From: Myxococcota bacterium
Lineage (GTDB): Bacteria; Myxococcota; XYA12-FULL-58-9; JALHOP01
Direction of reading: 5' to 3'
Length of the DNA stretch: 64,000 bases
NCBI GenBank assembly: GCA_022842935.1
Contig: JALHOP010000009.1
Coordinates: 1 to 64,000 of the forward strand
Part shown: positions 36,681-46,909 of the stretch, piece after piece
Layout of the letters: each line of letters begins with the position of its first letter
Position numbering within the stretch: the stretch's first letter is position 1
Notes under the pieces: model-generated
The model's database searches: none
The model's input: the letters and a program-made list of their open reading frames with translations, nothing else
What the model was told of the DNA's origin: nothing
Position numbers and translations under genes: made by a program

Positions 36681-39600
36681 GAAAAATGTACCTGCGCGCG
36701 AGCTTCGGCGTTCTGCAGTCTTCGATCGGGGTTGACGCCGAAGTCGAGCGCCAGCGCTCCGACTGGCGTCGAATAACGTAGCCCCGCGCCGGTGCCATAA
36801 CGTAGCTCGACATCACCCCACGACGATGGTTGCGCGAACCAGAGGTTGCCGGCGTCCAGGAATAGACCGACAGACACCCGCTCGGACAGCGGCACCCGTA
36901 GCTCGGTCTTGAAGAGAACGAAGGTTTCGCCGCCGGGCGAGATCGGGGGGCGACCGGGCGCGCGAATGACGGTCGATTTACAACCCAGGGCCGCAGCGCT
37001 CCCGTCGTCGACGACGCACACGTCCTGGGGGATGAGCGTGCGCTCCACGTAGCCGCGCAGGGTGTCGCGACCGCCAAGGAAAAATCGCTCGTCGATGGGA
37101 ATTGCCTGGCCAATGTTGCCGATGATGCCGCCGCGCGCCGAGAAGGCGAGCACCAACTTCCATACGGGGAAGTACGCTGTAGCGGTACCCTGCACCGTGA
37201 CCAAGCGAACCGGGGCTGGGACCTCGCTCGTGCGTAGGTCACCGATGGCGTAGTACGCTTTGACGTTGCCATAAAAACCGCGGGTCGGATTGAAGGCGTT
37301 ATCGCGGCGATCATAAGTGATTGAAGGCCCGACCTTGAACGTGCGTCGCGTGCCGCGGTCGAGACGCAGACGGTCGGGACGAAGGGACTGCACGTCGCCC
37401 ACGCAGTCTGCTTGCGAAGGACATTGCAAGTCCGTGTAGGAGATCTGCGGCTCGAGTGACACCGTCCAGCGTTTTCCTGGGTAGGTGTCGATACCGAAGA
37501 TGAGCGCCGTCGAATCGAGCGAATACGAGATGACGTTGGTGCGCTCCTGAACGAGATCCATGCGGAACGATGGAGTGAGTGGCCAGGCGACGATGCGGGG
37601 CGAGTGAATACCGGCGCGTAGCTCACGCTCGAGTTGTTGAAGCGTGCTGAACTGCGCGTAGCGGTCGCGCATCAGGTCGTCGTATTGGCCATAGAGGTCG
37701 AAGAAGATCTGGCGGTTGACCTTGGCCGATATGGTCGCTGTCGACGCCGTACCGAACACGTTGATGTGTGAATACGATACGAGAAGGCGTGGCCCGTCGG
37801 CGGTCGACAATCCTGGCGAGATCTCGACCGGCTGTCGGTCGCGCTCGACAACGTCCGCGATGAGGTCCTTGGTCTCTGCTGCCTTCTCCTCGTCGATAAG
37901 CTTCACGCGTACGCTCGAGAAGACACCGAGGGCACCGATGGCGCGCTGATCGGTGAGCGCCTGCTCGAGTCTGTAAATGTCTCCCGGCTTAAGGGTGATG
38001 CGACTACGGATGACGCCCTCGCGCGTGTAGCGATTCCCGCGCACGAGCACGCGGCCTATCCGGACTTGCGGACCCTCTTCGAAGCGATAGACCACGTCGG
38101 CCCACTGACGGTCGGCGCTCAGGGTTACGTCCGCGAAGACGCGGGCATAGACATAGCCCTTGTCACGATAGCTGCGCACCGCCGCGATGCGGGCGTCCTC
38201 GACACCTGTGCTGGAGAACGGAGCGCCCGGGCGCAACGGCGCTTGCACCTCGCGGTTCGAGGTCGTCGCGTCCGCTAGCGCAAGCAGGTCCCCAGACGGC
38301 ACGGCGTCGTTGCCGTTGTAGGCGATGGTACGAATGAATGTCTGTAGGCCTTCGCGGACCGGCACGGTGACGTGCACGACGTTTCCGTCGAACGAGGTCT
38401 GCGCTGGTCCAACCTGCGCGGAAAGAAAGCCAAGGTTGTTGTAGACGCTAGTGATCTCGTCGAACGCCTGCTGGTAGAGGTCTGGCACCCAGCGTTCCGC
38501 TGGCGGTGTCTCGGCCTCAGGGCAGGCTGTAGGGTCGCGCCGCACGCCTTCGTCCGCGACGTTGGCGAGGCACTGCGAGTTGCGAGTAAGGGGCTCGAAC
38601 ACCCCTTCTTGTGGCACGGCTCTCTCGAGCACCGCTCGTACCTGCGCGATCAGAAGTTGTTCTTCGAACGCCGTCGCACCGGAGAAATGGATGTCTGCCA
38701 CCCGAAGAGGCGGTCCCTCGTCGATGACAATGACGTAGCGAATGATGTCGCTATCACGGTCGGTGAACCCCTTCACTTGTGCCGTCGTCGAGAAGCGACC
38801 GAGCTTTCTGTAGTGCTCGACCACCCGCTCAGCGAGGTCGCGCACGTCACGCTCGCGCATGGGGTCCTCGGTCGCCGGCATGAGCTTGCGAAGCTCGACA
38901 TCCGTGAAGACGGTGTTGCCGCTGAAGTCGATTGCGATGCGCTCACCTGCACGAACGGGAAAGACCACCGTGACGCCATCGCCGCCTTCGCGCAGCTCCG
39001 GTTCGTCGACGATGGCGCGCAAGAAGCCTCGCCTCCTGAGCTCCGAGGTCAGGCGCGCACGGTCCTCGGCGAGCGTCTTGGCGCGTACGATGCTCCCAGG
39101 TCGGGTGCTCGTGAGCTCCAGGAGGGCGAACCAGGGAACACGAGGTTCACCGCTGAAGCGGACAGCCGCGGCTCGTCGAGGAGGGCCTTCTTCGATAGTG
39201 ACCCGGAGTCGCACGGCCACGTCGTCCGCCGGGCTCGTGACGACCGTCTCGACGGTTGCGTTCGGATAGCCTTCATCCTGCAAATACGCCTGCGCTCGCT
39301 CGCTTGCGCGTTCCGTGGCTCGGCCGTCGACCTCGTCGCCTTTTCGCAGTTGCAGGGCGTCACGGAGGCCGTCAGCCGAAACCCCCTTGGTGCCGACGAC
39401 GTCGATGTCCACGAGTCGCTTGATGGGGGAGACGGCGAAAGTCAGGGTGATGACACCCTGTGAGCGCTGCGCATAAACGTTGACGTCGCTGTAGCGGCCG
39501 AGCGCGTAGATGCGCTTCACGGCGGTCTGCACGTCCACCGCCGCCAAGAGGTAACCAGGCTCGATCTCGACGAGGCTGCGAAGCTCGGCGAGCTCCTCTG

Positions 39601-39700
39601 GCGGCGCGCCAGCGAAGTCCACCGCCAGCACAGGCTGACCGCGATAGCTGGCAAGCGGGTCGGCTTGCGCGAGCATGAGCGCGATCAACGCTGCTACCAT
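36665..39700 (-). CDS. Large Omp85 outer-membrane protein, TamA-like
   Basis: 1011 aa from ATG 39700, one base after the tamB stop. This start exposes a signal peptide (MVAALIALMLAQADPLASY). A long run of POTRA-like units fills about 25-660 (repeated EGPP...V..I.FSG.. and EGLQTF..I.YNGN patterns), with a Cys-containing insert near 405-430. The C-terminal ~340 residues form an Omp85 barrel with the RGY lock motif near residue 880 (GGRDTLRGY). E. coli TamA has 3 POTRAs in 577 aa, so this is much larger. The tamB neighbour favours TamA over BamA. Confidence 0.88.
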   Translation of the reverse strand: MVAALIALMLAQADPLASYRGQPVLAVDFAGAPPEELAELRSLVEIEPGYLLAAVDVQTAVKRIYALGRYSDVNVYAQRSQGVITLTFAVSPIKRLVDIDVVGTKGVSADGLRDALQLRKGDEVDGRATERASERAQAYLQDEGYPNATVETVVTSPADDVAVRLRVTIEEGPPRRAAAVRFSGEPRVPWFALLELTSTRPGSIVRAKTLAEDRARLTSELRRRGFLRAIVDEPELREGGDGVTVVFPVRAGERIAIDFSGNTVFTDVELRKLMPATEDPMRERDVRDLAERVVEHYRKLGRFSTTAQVKGFTDRDSDIIRYVIVIDEGPPLRVADIHFSGATAFEEQLLIAQVRAVLERAVPQEGVFEPLTRNSQCLANVADEGVRRDPTACPEAETPPAERWVPDLYQQAFDEITSVYNNLGFLSAQVGPAQTSFDGNVVHVTVPVREGLQTFIRTIAYNGNDAVPSGDLLALADATTSNREVQAPLRPGAPFSSTGVEDARIAAVRSYRDKGYVYARVFADVTLSADRQWADVVYRFEEGPQVRIGRVLVRGNRYTREGVIRSRITLKPGDIYRLEQALTDQRAIGALGVFSSVRVKLIDEEKAAETKDLIADVVERDRQPVEISPGLSTADGPRLLVSYSHINVFGTASTATISAKVNRQIFFDLYGQYDDLMRDRYAQFSTLQQLERELRAGIHSPRIVAWPLTPSFRMDLVQERTNVISYSLDSTALIFGIDTYPGKRWTVSLEPQISYTDLQCPSQADCVGDVQSLRPDRLRLDRGTRRTFKVGPSITYDRRDNAFNPTRGFYGNVKAYYAIGDLRTSEVPAPVRLVTVQGTATAYFPVWKLVLAFSARGGIIGNIGQAIPIDERFFLGGRDTLRGYVERTLIPQDVCVVDDGSAAALGCKSTVIRAPGRPPISPGGETFVLFKTELRVPLSERVSVGLFLDAGNLWFAQPSSWGDVELRYGTGAGLRYSTPVGALALDFGVNPDRRLQNAEARAQVHFSVGVF

Positions 39701-39701
39701 T

Positions 39702-42700
39702 TCACCTGAATTCCCAGCGTAACCGCAAATCGAGGCCGAAGTCGGCAATCGGCGCGTCGGTCACTGATAGCCATGTACCCTGGACGGTGGCGACGTTCGA
39801 GAGGTGATATTCGAGGGCAACGTTGTGATCCTGGTCGTCCTCGATGGAGCGTGAGTAGCGTAGGACGACGTTCTTGCCGATGTCCTTGCCTACGAGGATG
39901 CGCGCCGTGGTGCGGCGCGCGCGACTCGACCAGCCGCTCGTCAGGCGCACTTCGTCGAGCTCGATGGGAAGAACACGGCGTACTTTTTCGTCCATGCCCG
40001 ACACCGTCCAGAGCGCGTCCAAGCCACCTGCGTAGGTATCACGCAGGGTCGTGGTGGCGCCGGCCGCTTCGTGACCCTCGAATTGGCGCAGTCGTATGCC
40101 GAACTGAAGACACGCGAGCACGTCTTGGGGATCGACGATGCCCTTCAGGTCGCTTCCCGTCGCCGTGACGTTGTAACTTTCTGTATCGCCAAAGACGCTG
40201 ACGCGAGCGTCGATACCGCATGCTTTTGTTACGGCGCGGATGTCGAACTGCGTAAAGATGCGGTACTCGTCGGTAAAGTCGATGCTCGCACGCTCGACGT
40301 TGAACACGTTGTTGCGGTAGCGGGCGCGGGCCCAGAGCGGCGTCACGCTACCGAGGAGGCCAACGCGGTTGCTAGTGCCGGTGATCGTGAGATCGGCACG
40401 CAGCTCGGCCTCGAGGACATTGTTCGAAACAACGAGGTTGTTTGGTGCTGTGACACCGACCGCCAGGCGAACGACCTCGCTCGACTCGATCGCCGGCACC
40501 TGGAGCGGTCGCGTTGTCTGCTCGGGGATGAACGACACCAGCTCGATGTTTTGCATGTAGCGCAGCTGGTCGACTTTGATGTGGCCTGACAGTAGCAGAT
40601 CGTCCATCGGACCCTGCAGGGCCAGGTTGCCTGACAACGTTGTAGTCACGTCAGTCGACGGTGTGAGCGTGACGTGAGCGAGCTCCGCCCGCAGCGACAC
40701 CTCCGAGGCGGCCCCGCCCGCGAGCACCGCCTGACCCTCCATCTTCAGACTGCCGCCGCCAACCTTGGCCTGCGCGGCGTCGAGCGTGAGGGTGCGGCCA
40801 CTGAACGAAACGTCCGCTGAAACGGCCTCGAGGGTCTGATGTGAGTTGGTGGCACGTACCTCGCCGTTGCGCACAGAGGCGATTCCGTCGAGCTCGATGT
40901 TCGCCCAAGTGCCGCGTGTGCGCAGGTCGAGCTCGAGACGTCCCTCGGCGCTCTGAATGCGCGGCGACAACAGGCGAATGGCGCGCAGCGAGCCCCCTCC
41001 CTTCGCCTGCACGTCGAGCTCGGCGTGCAGGGGCGCGTCACCGCTCATTTCGAGCGTAAGGCCCGAGCCTGCGAGCCTCAGCGTGTTCACGTGTAGGATC
41101 TCGTTGTCGTAGCGGAGCCGCACGGGCTCGACGTTCGTGAGGGCGAGCTCGCGCCAGCGGGCCTCGGCGTGCGACATCGTGATGTCCGCGGTCAGACTCT
41201 TGGGATCCGTGAGCTTCCCCTTGGTCACCATGTTGGCGTCGAAGATGACGGTGGCTGGGCCGGTGACTGGCAACATGCGCGCGAAGTCGATGCGCTTGCC
41301 GCTGAGCGTTGCTTCGTAGGTGCCGGAGTCGTCGAGAAGCAGGACACCCTTGCCGCTCGCGTCGCCCGAGAGCAACTCCGCCGCGAGCAGGACGCGGCCG
41401 GGCTCGAACGTAGCGTCGACTTGACTGGTCTCGAGACGACAGTCGTACACGCTCCAGTCGCGCAGGCGCGCGGTTGCGCTGCCGGTCAAGGTTTGCTTCG
41501 TCCCTTCGAGGCGCACCTGTCCGCTGACGCTGCCGGTCATGGGGATGTTTCCGACGAAAGGAGTCACGAGTCGCGCGGGGACCTGCGCAATGTTGCCGGT
41601 GAGCGCGAGGGTTCCGTCCTTGCGATAGGCGGCACGGCCGTCCGCCTTGCCGCCGCCGGGCTGCATGCTGATGCGGCCCCAGGCAAGCTCGCCGGTCTTC
41701 CCGCCTGCCGGGACCTCGCGTTGCTTGGTAACCGCGACGCTTGGCGCGGACACTTCGCTCGCCTGTCCGTGTTCGGCCTGCCCCCACGGTGTCGCGTCGA
41801 AGCCGCCCTCGAAGTCGGCAGCTCCGAGCTCGACACCGTCGATAGAAAATGCCGTCGAGCGGAGCTTCGCGGTACCGGCTGGCGCGAGCAGGGACCCATC
41901 CACTTTGACTTCACCGCTGACGCGCGCTGCGACGCGTCCCGACACCGCGGCTGGTACTCCCACATCGATGAGCGCCGAGGTCAGATCGACGTGGTCCACC
42001 GTGAGGTCTGCTTTCGCGGCCGGGTCGCGGGTCCCGAAGTCGATGAGGCCGCTGCCGTGCGCTGTACCCTCGTGCCGCTTCACCGTGACATCGTTGAAGG
42101 CGAGTTGTGGGTGGTGGTAGCTGAGCTGACCCTTGGCATCGCCGATGGCATAGCCCGCCACGATGAGTCCGACGATGTCGGAGGTGCCCGCAATGGTCGG
42201 AGAGCGGTAAGGCCCGACGACCTTCGCTTGCACTGGACCCCGACCCTCGAGCGTCAAGCCAGCGATCGAGCCGAGATGGCCGAGCTCGGCCTCGTCGCTC
42301 GTTACGTCCAGCGACAACCCGACGTCCGGATCGAAGTCGAGCGTGCCCGAGGTGATGTAGCGCGCGTCACGCAGCAGGATGTTGAGACCCTCGAGCGCGA
42401 CCGCGCGATGGTCGAGACGGGCGGTGCCGCGCAGGCCGATGTCGTCCAAGGCAATGTAGGTCTTCGAGCCCGAAGCTCGGTAGCTGCGGTCACCGACACG
42501 GAGGTCGTCGCCGCGTCCGTCGACACGCAGCTCCAGCGCAAATGGCTTCAAGGTGCCCGCGACCTCGACGCCGCCGTCGAAGAGCAACCTCACCCAAGCA
42601 TCGGGTAAGCCCGCCATGTCCAGTATCTCGGGCAACGACGCGCGATGGGTCTGCGCCTTGGCTTGCACCGCGTAGCTCCCGGCAAGGGTCACCGAGCCGG

Positions 42701-43715
42701 TGCCTTCCACTTTGCCGGCGCGCGGGTTGTCGACCGCGATGGTTTCGACGTCGATACGGCCGCCGCCATAACGCGCCCGCACGCTGACATCGCCGAGCTC
42801 GACACGCGGTTCGCGGCCGCGCGCGTAACCGGGTCGCGGCCGGCCTGGCAGGGTGACGCCGCGCACGTCGGCGCCAACCGTCGCAGATATTTCGTTTACG
42901 CCCCCGGCGAGGTCGAGCTGTACGCGCCCCTGGCCGCCGATACGCGGCGCATGCGGCACGAGGGTAAGGGCCCGCTCGAGATCGGCGACCGTATCGATAT
43001 GGACCGTGAAATCAAGCAAAGGCAGCAGACGTGCTTGGCCGTCGCCGTGAATATCCACGGTGGGATTCGAGAGCTCGAAGCGACTCAACGTAATCCGTTG
43101 CGGGTCGTCGAGGCTGCCGTAGAAGGTCGCTTTAGCGGACAGGTGCGCTTTCAGCGGACGACCGTCGGGACTCACGGCGAGCGCGCCGACGTCGACCTGA
43201 ACGTTCTTCACCGCGCCGCGTGATTGGCGCATCCACAGCTGCAGGTCGTCGATCACGACCTCGCCGAGGGCCGAGGTCGTAGCCGTCACATGCGCGTTCC
43301 ATACATGGAGATTGAGCACGTCGACTGGGAGCTTCGCTTCGGCCTTGGTGGCGCCGGTGTCGAGGTTGGTGAAACGGCTGACGTCGGTGCGAAGGCCGTC
43401 GACCTCCAGCGCCTGGATGATCACGGCGCCCGTCGGCGATGGCCACGGCTGGACGACCACGCGCGCGCGGTGTGCGGTAAGCCACGGCGCGGTTGCCGCG
43501 TCGTCTGCGAGGCGGAGCCCGCGGACTTCGAGCGCCGGTGGCAGCAGCTCGACGCGAAGCTGCTCGAGCATGAGCTCGACCCCGAAACGGTCGCGGGCCA
43601 TTGTCATCGCGCGCGCTCGGAGACTGTCGGCTACACGAGGGCTCGTCAGCGCGAAAACGCATCCTGTGACCGCCCCGAGAAAGACGGCGAAGAGTATGAC
43701 GAGCCGGCGGCCCAC
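39702..43715 (-). CDS. tamB: TamB-like intermembrane protein (AsmA/DUF490)
   Basis: 1337 aa. N-terminal membrane anchor (RRLVILFAVFLGAVTGCVFAL), an AsmA-like start (RFGVELMLEQLRVELLPPALEVRGLRL), a very long repetitive beta region (LxLxGxxxDP-type strands), and the C-terminal TamB domain (GSVTPLWARARYRNNVFNVERASIDF, DPQDVLACLQFGI). Such proteins form beta-taco bridges across the periplasm for phospholipid traffic or outer-membrane protein assembly, working with an Omp85 partner, here encoded one base downstream. Confidence 0.92.
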   Translation of the reverse strand: MGRRLVILFAVFLGAVTGCVFALTSPRVADSLRARAMTMARDRFGVELMLEQLRVELLPPALEVRGLRLADDAATAPWLTAHRARVVVQPWPSPTGAVIIQALEVDGLRTDVSRFTNLDTGATKAEAKLPVDVLNLHVWNAHVTATTSALGEVVIDDLQLWMRQSRGAVKNVQVDVGALAVSPDGRPLKAHLSAKATFYGSLDDPQRITLSRFELSNPTVDIHGDGQARLLPLLDFTVHIDTVADLERALTLVPHAPRIGGQGRVQLDLAGGVNEISATVGADVRGVTLPGRPRPGYARGREPRVELGDVSVRARYGGGRIDVETIAVDNPRAGKVEGTGSVTLAGSYAVQAKAQTHRASLPEILDMAGLPDAWVRLLFDGGVEVAGTLKPFALELRVDGRGDDLRVGDRSYRASGSKTYIALDDIGLRGTARLDHRAVALEGLNILLRDARYITSGTLDFDPDVGLSLDVTSDEAELGHLGSIAGLTLEGRGPVQAKVVGPYRSPTIAGTSDIVGLIVAGYAIGDAKGQLSYHHPQLAFNDVTVKRHEGTAHGSGLIDFGTRDPAAKADLTVDHVDLTSALIDVGVPAAVSGRVAARVSGEVKVDGSLLAPAGTAKLRSTAFSIDGVELGAADFEGGFDATPWGQAEHGQASEVSAPSVAVTKQREVPAGGKTGELAWGRISMQPGGGKADGRAAYRKDGTLALTGNIAQVPARLVTPFVGNIPMTGSVSGQVRLEGTKQTLTGSATARLRDWSVYDCRLETSQVDATFEPGRVLLAAELLSGDASGKGVLLLDDSGTYEATLSGKRIDFARMLPVTGPATVIFDANMVTKGKLTDPKSLTADITMSHAEARWRELALTNVEPVRLRYDNEILHVNTLRLAGSGLTLEMSGDAPLHAELDVQAKGGGSLRAIRLLSPRIQSAEGRLELDLRTRGTWANIELDGIASVRNGEVRATNSHQTLEAVSADVSFSGRTLTLDAAQAKVGGGSLKMEGQAVLAGGAASEVSLRAELAHVTLTPSTDVTTTLSGNLALQGPMDDLLLSGHIKVDQLRYMQNIELVSFIPEQTTRPLQVPAIESSEVVRLAVGVTAPNNLVVSNNVLEAELRADLTITGTSNRVGLLGSVTPLWARARYRNNVFNVERASIDFTDEYRIFTQFDIRAVTKACGIDARVSVFGDTESYNVTATGSDLKGIVDPQDVLACLQFGIRLRQFEGHEAAGATTTLRDTYAGGLDALWTVSGMDEKVRRVLPIELDEVRLTSGWSSRARRTTARILVGKDIGKNVVLRYSRSIEDDQDHNVALEYHLSNVATVQGTWLSVTDAPIADFGLDLRLRWEFR

Positions 43716-43782
43716 GGTGACTTCGAATGGTACCGGTCGTCGCGAAACTCCGCAAAAGTTCAGGGACTTTCGCGACCGACCT

Positions 43783-44994
43783 TCAGGCGCTCTTGGCCCG
43801 CCGTAGCCGCATCACATGATCGAGAATGGCCCAGGCGACATCGTCTTTGTCGAGGCTCGGCAGGGCGGTGTGTTGTCCGGCGCGGTCGAGGATGTCGACC
43901 CTGTTGGTATCACTGGCGAATCCCGCTCCCGGTTCGTTGATGTCGTTGGCCACGACCATGTCGACGTCTTTGCGCGCGAGCTTCTCGCGAGCGTATCCCA
44001 GCACGTCTTTGCTCTCGGCCGCGAAGGCGACGACGATGCGGCCGCCGCGGCGGGCATTCAAGGTCAGGAGGATGTCGGGGGTTCGGGTCAGGACGACAGT
44101 CAGGTCGCCTGGCCCTTTTTTGAGCTTGTCGCGGGACTGGTCGCGTGGGGTGAAGTCCGCTGGAGCCGCCGCCATGATCAGTGAGCTGCTCCACGCGATG
44201 TGGCGCTCGCACGCTGCGAGCATCTCCGCGGTCGTTTCGACGCGCTCGACCAACATACCCGGGGGCGGCGCGATCTGCGTGGGGCCGCTTACCAGACGCA
44301 CCTCGGCGCCGCGCATCCGGGCGGCGCGGGCGATCGCGTAGCCCATCTTCCCCGACGACGCGTTCGACAGGAAACGCGCGGGGTCGAACGCCTCCCGCGT
44401 TGGACCGGCGGTCACCAAAATACGCTCACCCTTACAATCCGCTCCCGCGAACAGCTCTGCGACGCGCTCGACGATGACCTCGGGCTCCGCCAGCCGACCG
44501 ATGCCGCTACGACCTGACGCTAGGTCGCCGCTCTCTGGCCAGACGAGATGGGCACCGCGCTCGCGAAGGGTCGCGATGTGCTCTTGGGTCGCTGGGTGCT
44601 CCCACATACCGCTCTCCATGGCGGGAGCGATGAGCATCGGCGCTTTGCTCGCCAGCGCCACCGCGGTCAGCGGCTCATCCGCGCGGCCCAGGGCGATGCG
44701 TGCCAGAAGGTCAGCAGTCGCTGGCGCGATGACCAGCGCGTCGGCTTGGTGCGCGAGCTCGACGTGCCCAACCTCGCCGTTTTCGGCGGCGCTCCAGAGA
44801 TCCGTGACAGCCCGCTCACCGGCGAGCACCGAAAATGACAGAGGACCCACGAAACGGGTCGCGGCGCGTGTGAGGATCGGCGACACGCGCGCTTTCGCGT
44901 CGAGAAGAAGGCGCGTCAGATAGAGCGCCTTGTAGGCCGCGATGCTGCCCGCAACGCCCAAAACGACGTGTTTTTCCCGCAGAGTTCGCAACAT
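43783..44994 (-). CDS. coaBC: Coenzyme A biosynthesis bifunctional protein CoaBC
   Basis: 403 aa. Phosphopantothenoylcysteine decarboxylase (N-terminal; GSIAAYKA, HVELAHQADALVIAPATADLLARIA, APAMESGMW) fused to phosphopantothenate-cysteine ligase (C-terminal; TAGPTREAFDPARFLSNASSGKMGYAIA, KLKK, ANDIN). The decarboxylase motifs have Glu for Asn in PAMN and Ser for Cys in LACG, as in several non-enterobacterial homologues. 67 bp upstream of tamB on the same strand. Confidence 0.95.
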   Translation of the reverse strand: MLRTLREKHVVLGVAGSIAAYKALYLTRLLLDAKARVSPILTRAATRFVGPLSFSVLAGERAVTDLWSAAENGEVGHVELAHQADALVIAPATADLLARIALGRADEPLTAVALASKAPMLIAPAMESGMWEHPATQEHIATLRERGAHLVWPESGDLASGRSGIGRLAEPEVIVERVAELFAGADCKGERILVTAGPTREAFDPARFLSNASSGKMGYAIARAARMRGAEVRLVSGPTQIAPPPGMLVERVETTAEMLAACERHIAWSSSLIMAAAPADFTPRDQSRDKLKKGPGDLTVVLTRTPDILLTLNARRGGRIVVAFAAESKDVLGYAREKLARKDVDMVVANDINEPGAGFASDTNRVDILDRAGQHTALPSLDKDDVAWAILDHVMRLRRAKSA

Positions 44995-45081
44995 GATTGG
45001 AGCCTTGAGGAGGCTACCATCACGGCGGCCTTGAGGTCGCCAATTAGCGTTCCCCGGACGAAACTTCGAAAAAAGGCGACT

Positions 45082-45109
45082 GCGTCGCTACGTGTGGAGG
45101 TGGCGACGC
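45082..45109. repeat. Inverted repeat in the coaBC / HEAT-like divergent region
   Basis: GCGTCGC (45082-45088) and GCGACGC (45103-45109), a perfect 7-bp pair with a 14-nt spacer, in the 160-bp divergent gap. It could be an operator or a chance GC-rich pairing; nothing else is evident there. Confidence 0.2.
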
Positions 45110-45154
45110 CCCTCTGGCGACCAGGCAGAGCGGAGTGATACAGAGCCGCGCGTC

Positions 45155-45919
45155 ATGGGATTTCTCGGACTCTTTGGCGGCGGCACCATGTCCGACCGCC
45201 GCATCGACAAGAGCGCCAAGCTCGCAGCCAACCCGTTCGCGCAGCCCGATGTGCGTATGCGGGAGATGCAACGTTTGCTCGCCGACGGCAGTCCTGCCGC
45301 CTTGAGGGGACTGCTCAAGCGGTTCACCGCCAACGCGAGCGGCCACATCGCGGATGAAGACGAAAAGAAGTGGCTCGAGAACGCCCTGGTCGACGTCGGT
45401 GACGACGCTCTCGAGCCGCTGCGTGTATTCATCAAGAGTGAGGAGCGGCTCACCTACGCGCTGCACGCTTACGAGCGTATCGCTGGCGTCGACGAGTCGG
45501 TGCGCTTCTACCTCGAGGTCATGCACGCCTATGGCCCCGACGATCACCGGTCGAGCGAAGCGAAGCTTCAACTGGTTCACGCCCTGGCGGAGCACCTCGA
45601 CGACGCACGCGTCCTCGAAGGACTCGTACCATTCGTGCTCGACCACGCCGATGAGGTTCGCACGGCTGTCCTCGAGCTCATCGACACGGCGGCGGAAAGG
45701 GGCTTGGTGAAAGAGACGCTGGTGGTCGCACTCGCCGAGCCTTTCGGCACGCTGGTTTGCGACGCGACGGTGGGGCCCCGCGTTCAGCGCCGCGCTGCCG
45801 AGCTCTTGGAGAAGCGAGGCTGGCCTACCGGCGGGACCGCCGAAGAGCTCGCGACGCTCATCAACGACGTGTTCTTTCTCGACAAGAAACGGTTCGTGCG
45901 CAGGCGCGCGAAGAAGTGA
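45155..45919 (+). CDS. HEAT-repeat-like hypothetical protein
   Basis: 254 aa from ATG 45155 (MGFLGLFGGG). All-helical with repeated units typical of HEAT/armadillo arrays: DPSxALRGLLKRFTANASG, KKWLENALVDVGDDALEPLRVFI, YALHAYERIAG, SEAKLQLVHALAEHLDD, VRTAVLELIDTAAERG. No signal peptide; probably a cytoplasmic scaffold. It follows a divergent region with coaBC and precedes the DDAH-like gene by 84 bp. Proteins of this look are common in Myxococcota; the role is not known. Confidence 0.65.
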   Translation: MGFLGLFGGGTMSDRRIDKSAKLAANPFAQPDVRMREMQRLLADGSPAALRGLLKRFTANASGHIADEDEKKWLENALVDVGDDALEPLRVFIKSEERLTYALHAYERIAGVDESVRFYLEVMHAYGPDDHRSSEAKLQLVHALAEHLDDARVLEGLVPFVLDHADEVRTAVLELIDTAAERGLVKETLVVALAEPFGTLVCDATVGPRVQRRAAELLEKRGWPTGGTAEELATLINDVFFLDKKRFVRRRAKK

Positions 45920-46003
45920 GGGCGCGATCGCGCCGCAGAGAAGTCGTCGGAACGTAACGTCCGCGTCAGCGGCTCGTCGACCGGCTACGTCACATGTGAG
46001 GTC

Positions 46004-46909
46004 ATGCAACCGACCTTCGTGATGTGCCGCCCAGACCACTTCGCTGTCTCATACGTCATCAACCCGTGGATGGACCCGGTGGCCTGGGCGTCCGATAGCG
46101 AACGGCTTGCGTTCGAGAGCCTCGCGGGTTGGGAGACTCTCTGCGCCGCCATGCGTGAGCGCGGGGCGCGTATCGAGCTGGTACCGCCCGTGCGCGGCTT
46201 ACCTGACCTCGTGTTTACGGCCAACGCCGCCGTTTGTCTCGACGGCGTTGCCCTGATGGCGCGTTTTCGTCACGGCGTGCGACGCGCGGAAGAACACCAC
46301 TATTTCAACTTCTTCCAGAGTCTGCACAATCGCGGCTTCGTGCGGCGCGTGCACACGATGCCGGACGACGTCGTCCTCGAGGGCGCGGGGGATTGCGTCT
46401 GGGACGCTTCGCGTCACTGCTTCTGGCTCGGTCATGGTCAGCGCTCCGACGCCCGGGCTGCCGCGACGCTCGCGCGCGTCTTCGACGTCGACGTCGTACC
46501 TCTCGAGCTCGTCGACCCGCGCTTTTATCACATGGACACAGCCCTGGTACCGCTGCCGTACGGAGACGTTCTCGCCGTGCGGCAGGCCTTCAGTCACGAT
46601 GGTTGGCGGGTGGTTCGCGGTCGCATTGGCACCGATAACCTCATCGAGGTGCCCGCTGACGACGCCGCTACCCTGGCGGCCAATGTCGTCTGTTTGGGTA
46701 ATGACATCCTCATGGGCCGCTGCAGCACCCAACTTGAGTCTTTGCTAGCCGGTCGCGGCTACCGGGCTGTTCGCCTCCCACTCGACGGTTTCAACAGGTC
46801 TGGCGGTTCAGCGTTTTGCCTGACGCTGCGTCTCGATCGGGCTTCGTTCTTGCGCCCAGCGGCCAAGCCCCACCGCGAGCCATTCGGATTCGCGGCGGTG
46901 ACAGCCTGA
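46004..46909 (+). CDS. DDAH/arginine-deiminase-like guanidino hydrolase
   Basis: 301 aa. Member of the amidinotransferase (pentein) superfamily that attacks guanidino groups. Visible markers: PDLVFTANAA, the acidic LEGAGDCVWD, the histidine in FYHMDTALVPL, and the nucleophilic Cys in GGSAFCLTL. The layout is closest to dimethylarginine dimethylaminohydrolase-like and short arginine-deiminase-like proteins. The substrate (methylarginine, arginine or another guanidino compound) cannot be decided by eye. Together with arginase at 18.7 kb it indicates active guanidino metabolism. Confidence 0.85.
   Translation: MQPTFVMCRPDHFAVSYVINPWMDPVAWASDSERLAFESLAGWETLCAAMRERGARIELVPPVRGLPDLVFTANAAVCLDGVALMARFRHGVRRAEEHHYFNFFQSLHNRGFVRRVHTMPDDVVLEGAGDCVWDASRHCFWLGHGQRSDARAAATLARVFDVDVVPLELVDPRFYHMDTALVPLPYGDVLAVRQAFSHDGWRVVRGRIGTDNLIEVPADDAATLAANVVCLGNDILMGRCSTQLESLLAGRGYRAVRLPLDGFNRSGGSAFCLTLRLDRASFLRPAAKPHREPFGFAAVTA

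Noticed and set aside
43783-44994. CoaBC lacks the Asn of PAMN and the Cys of LACG
   Set aside because: As far as I recall, substitutions at these two positions also occur in other bacterial CoaBC proteins (for example in actinobacteria); the rest of both domains is intact, so there is no reason to call it defective.
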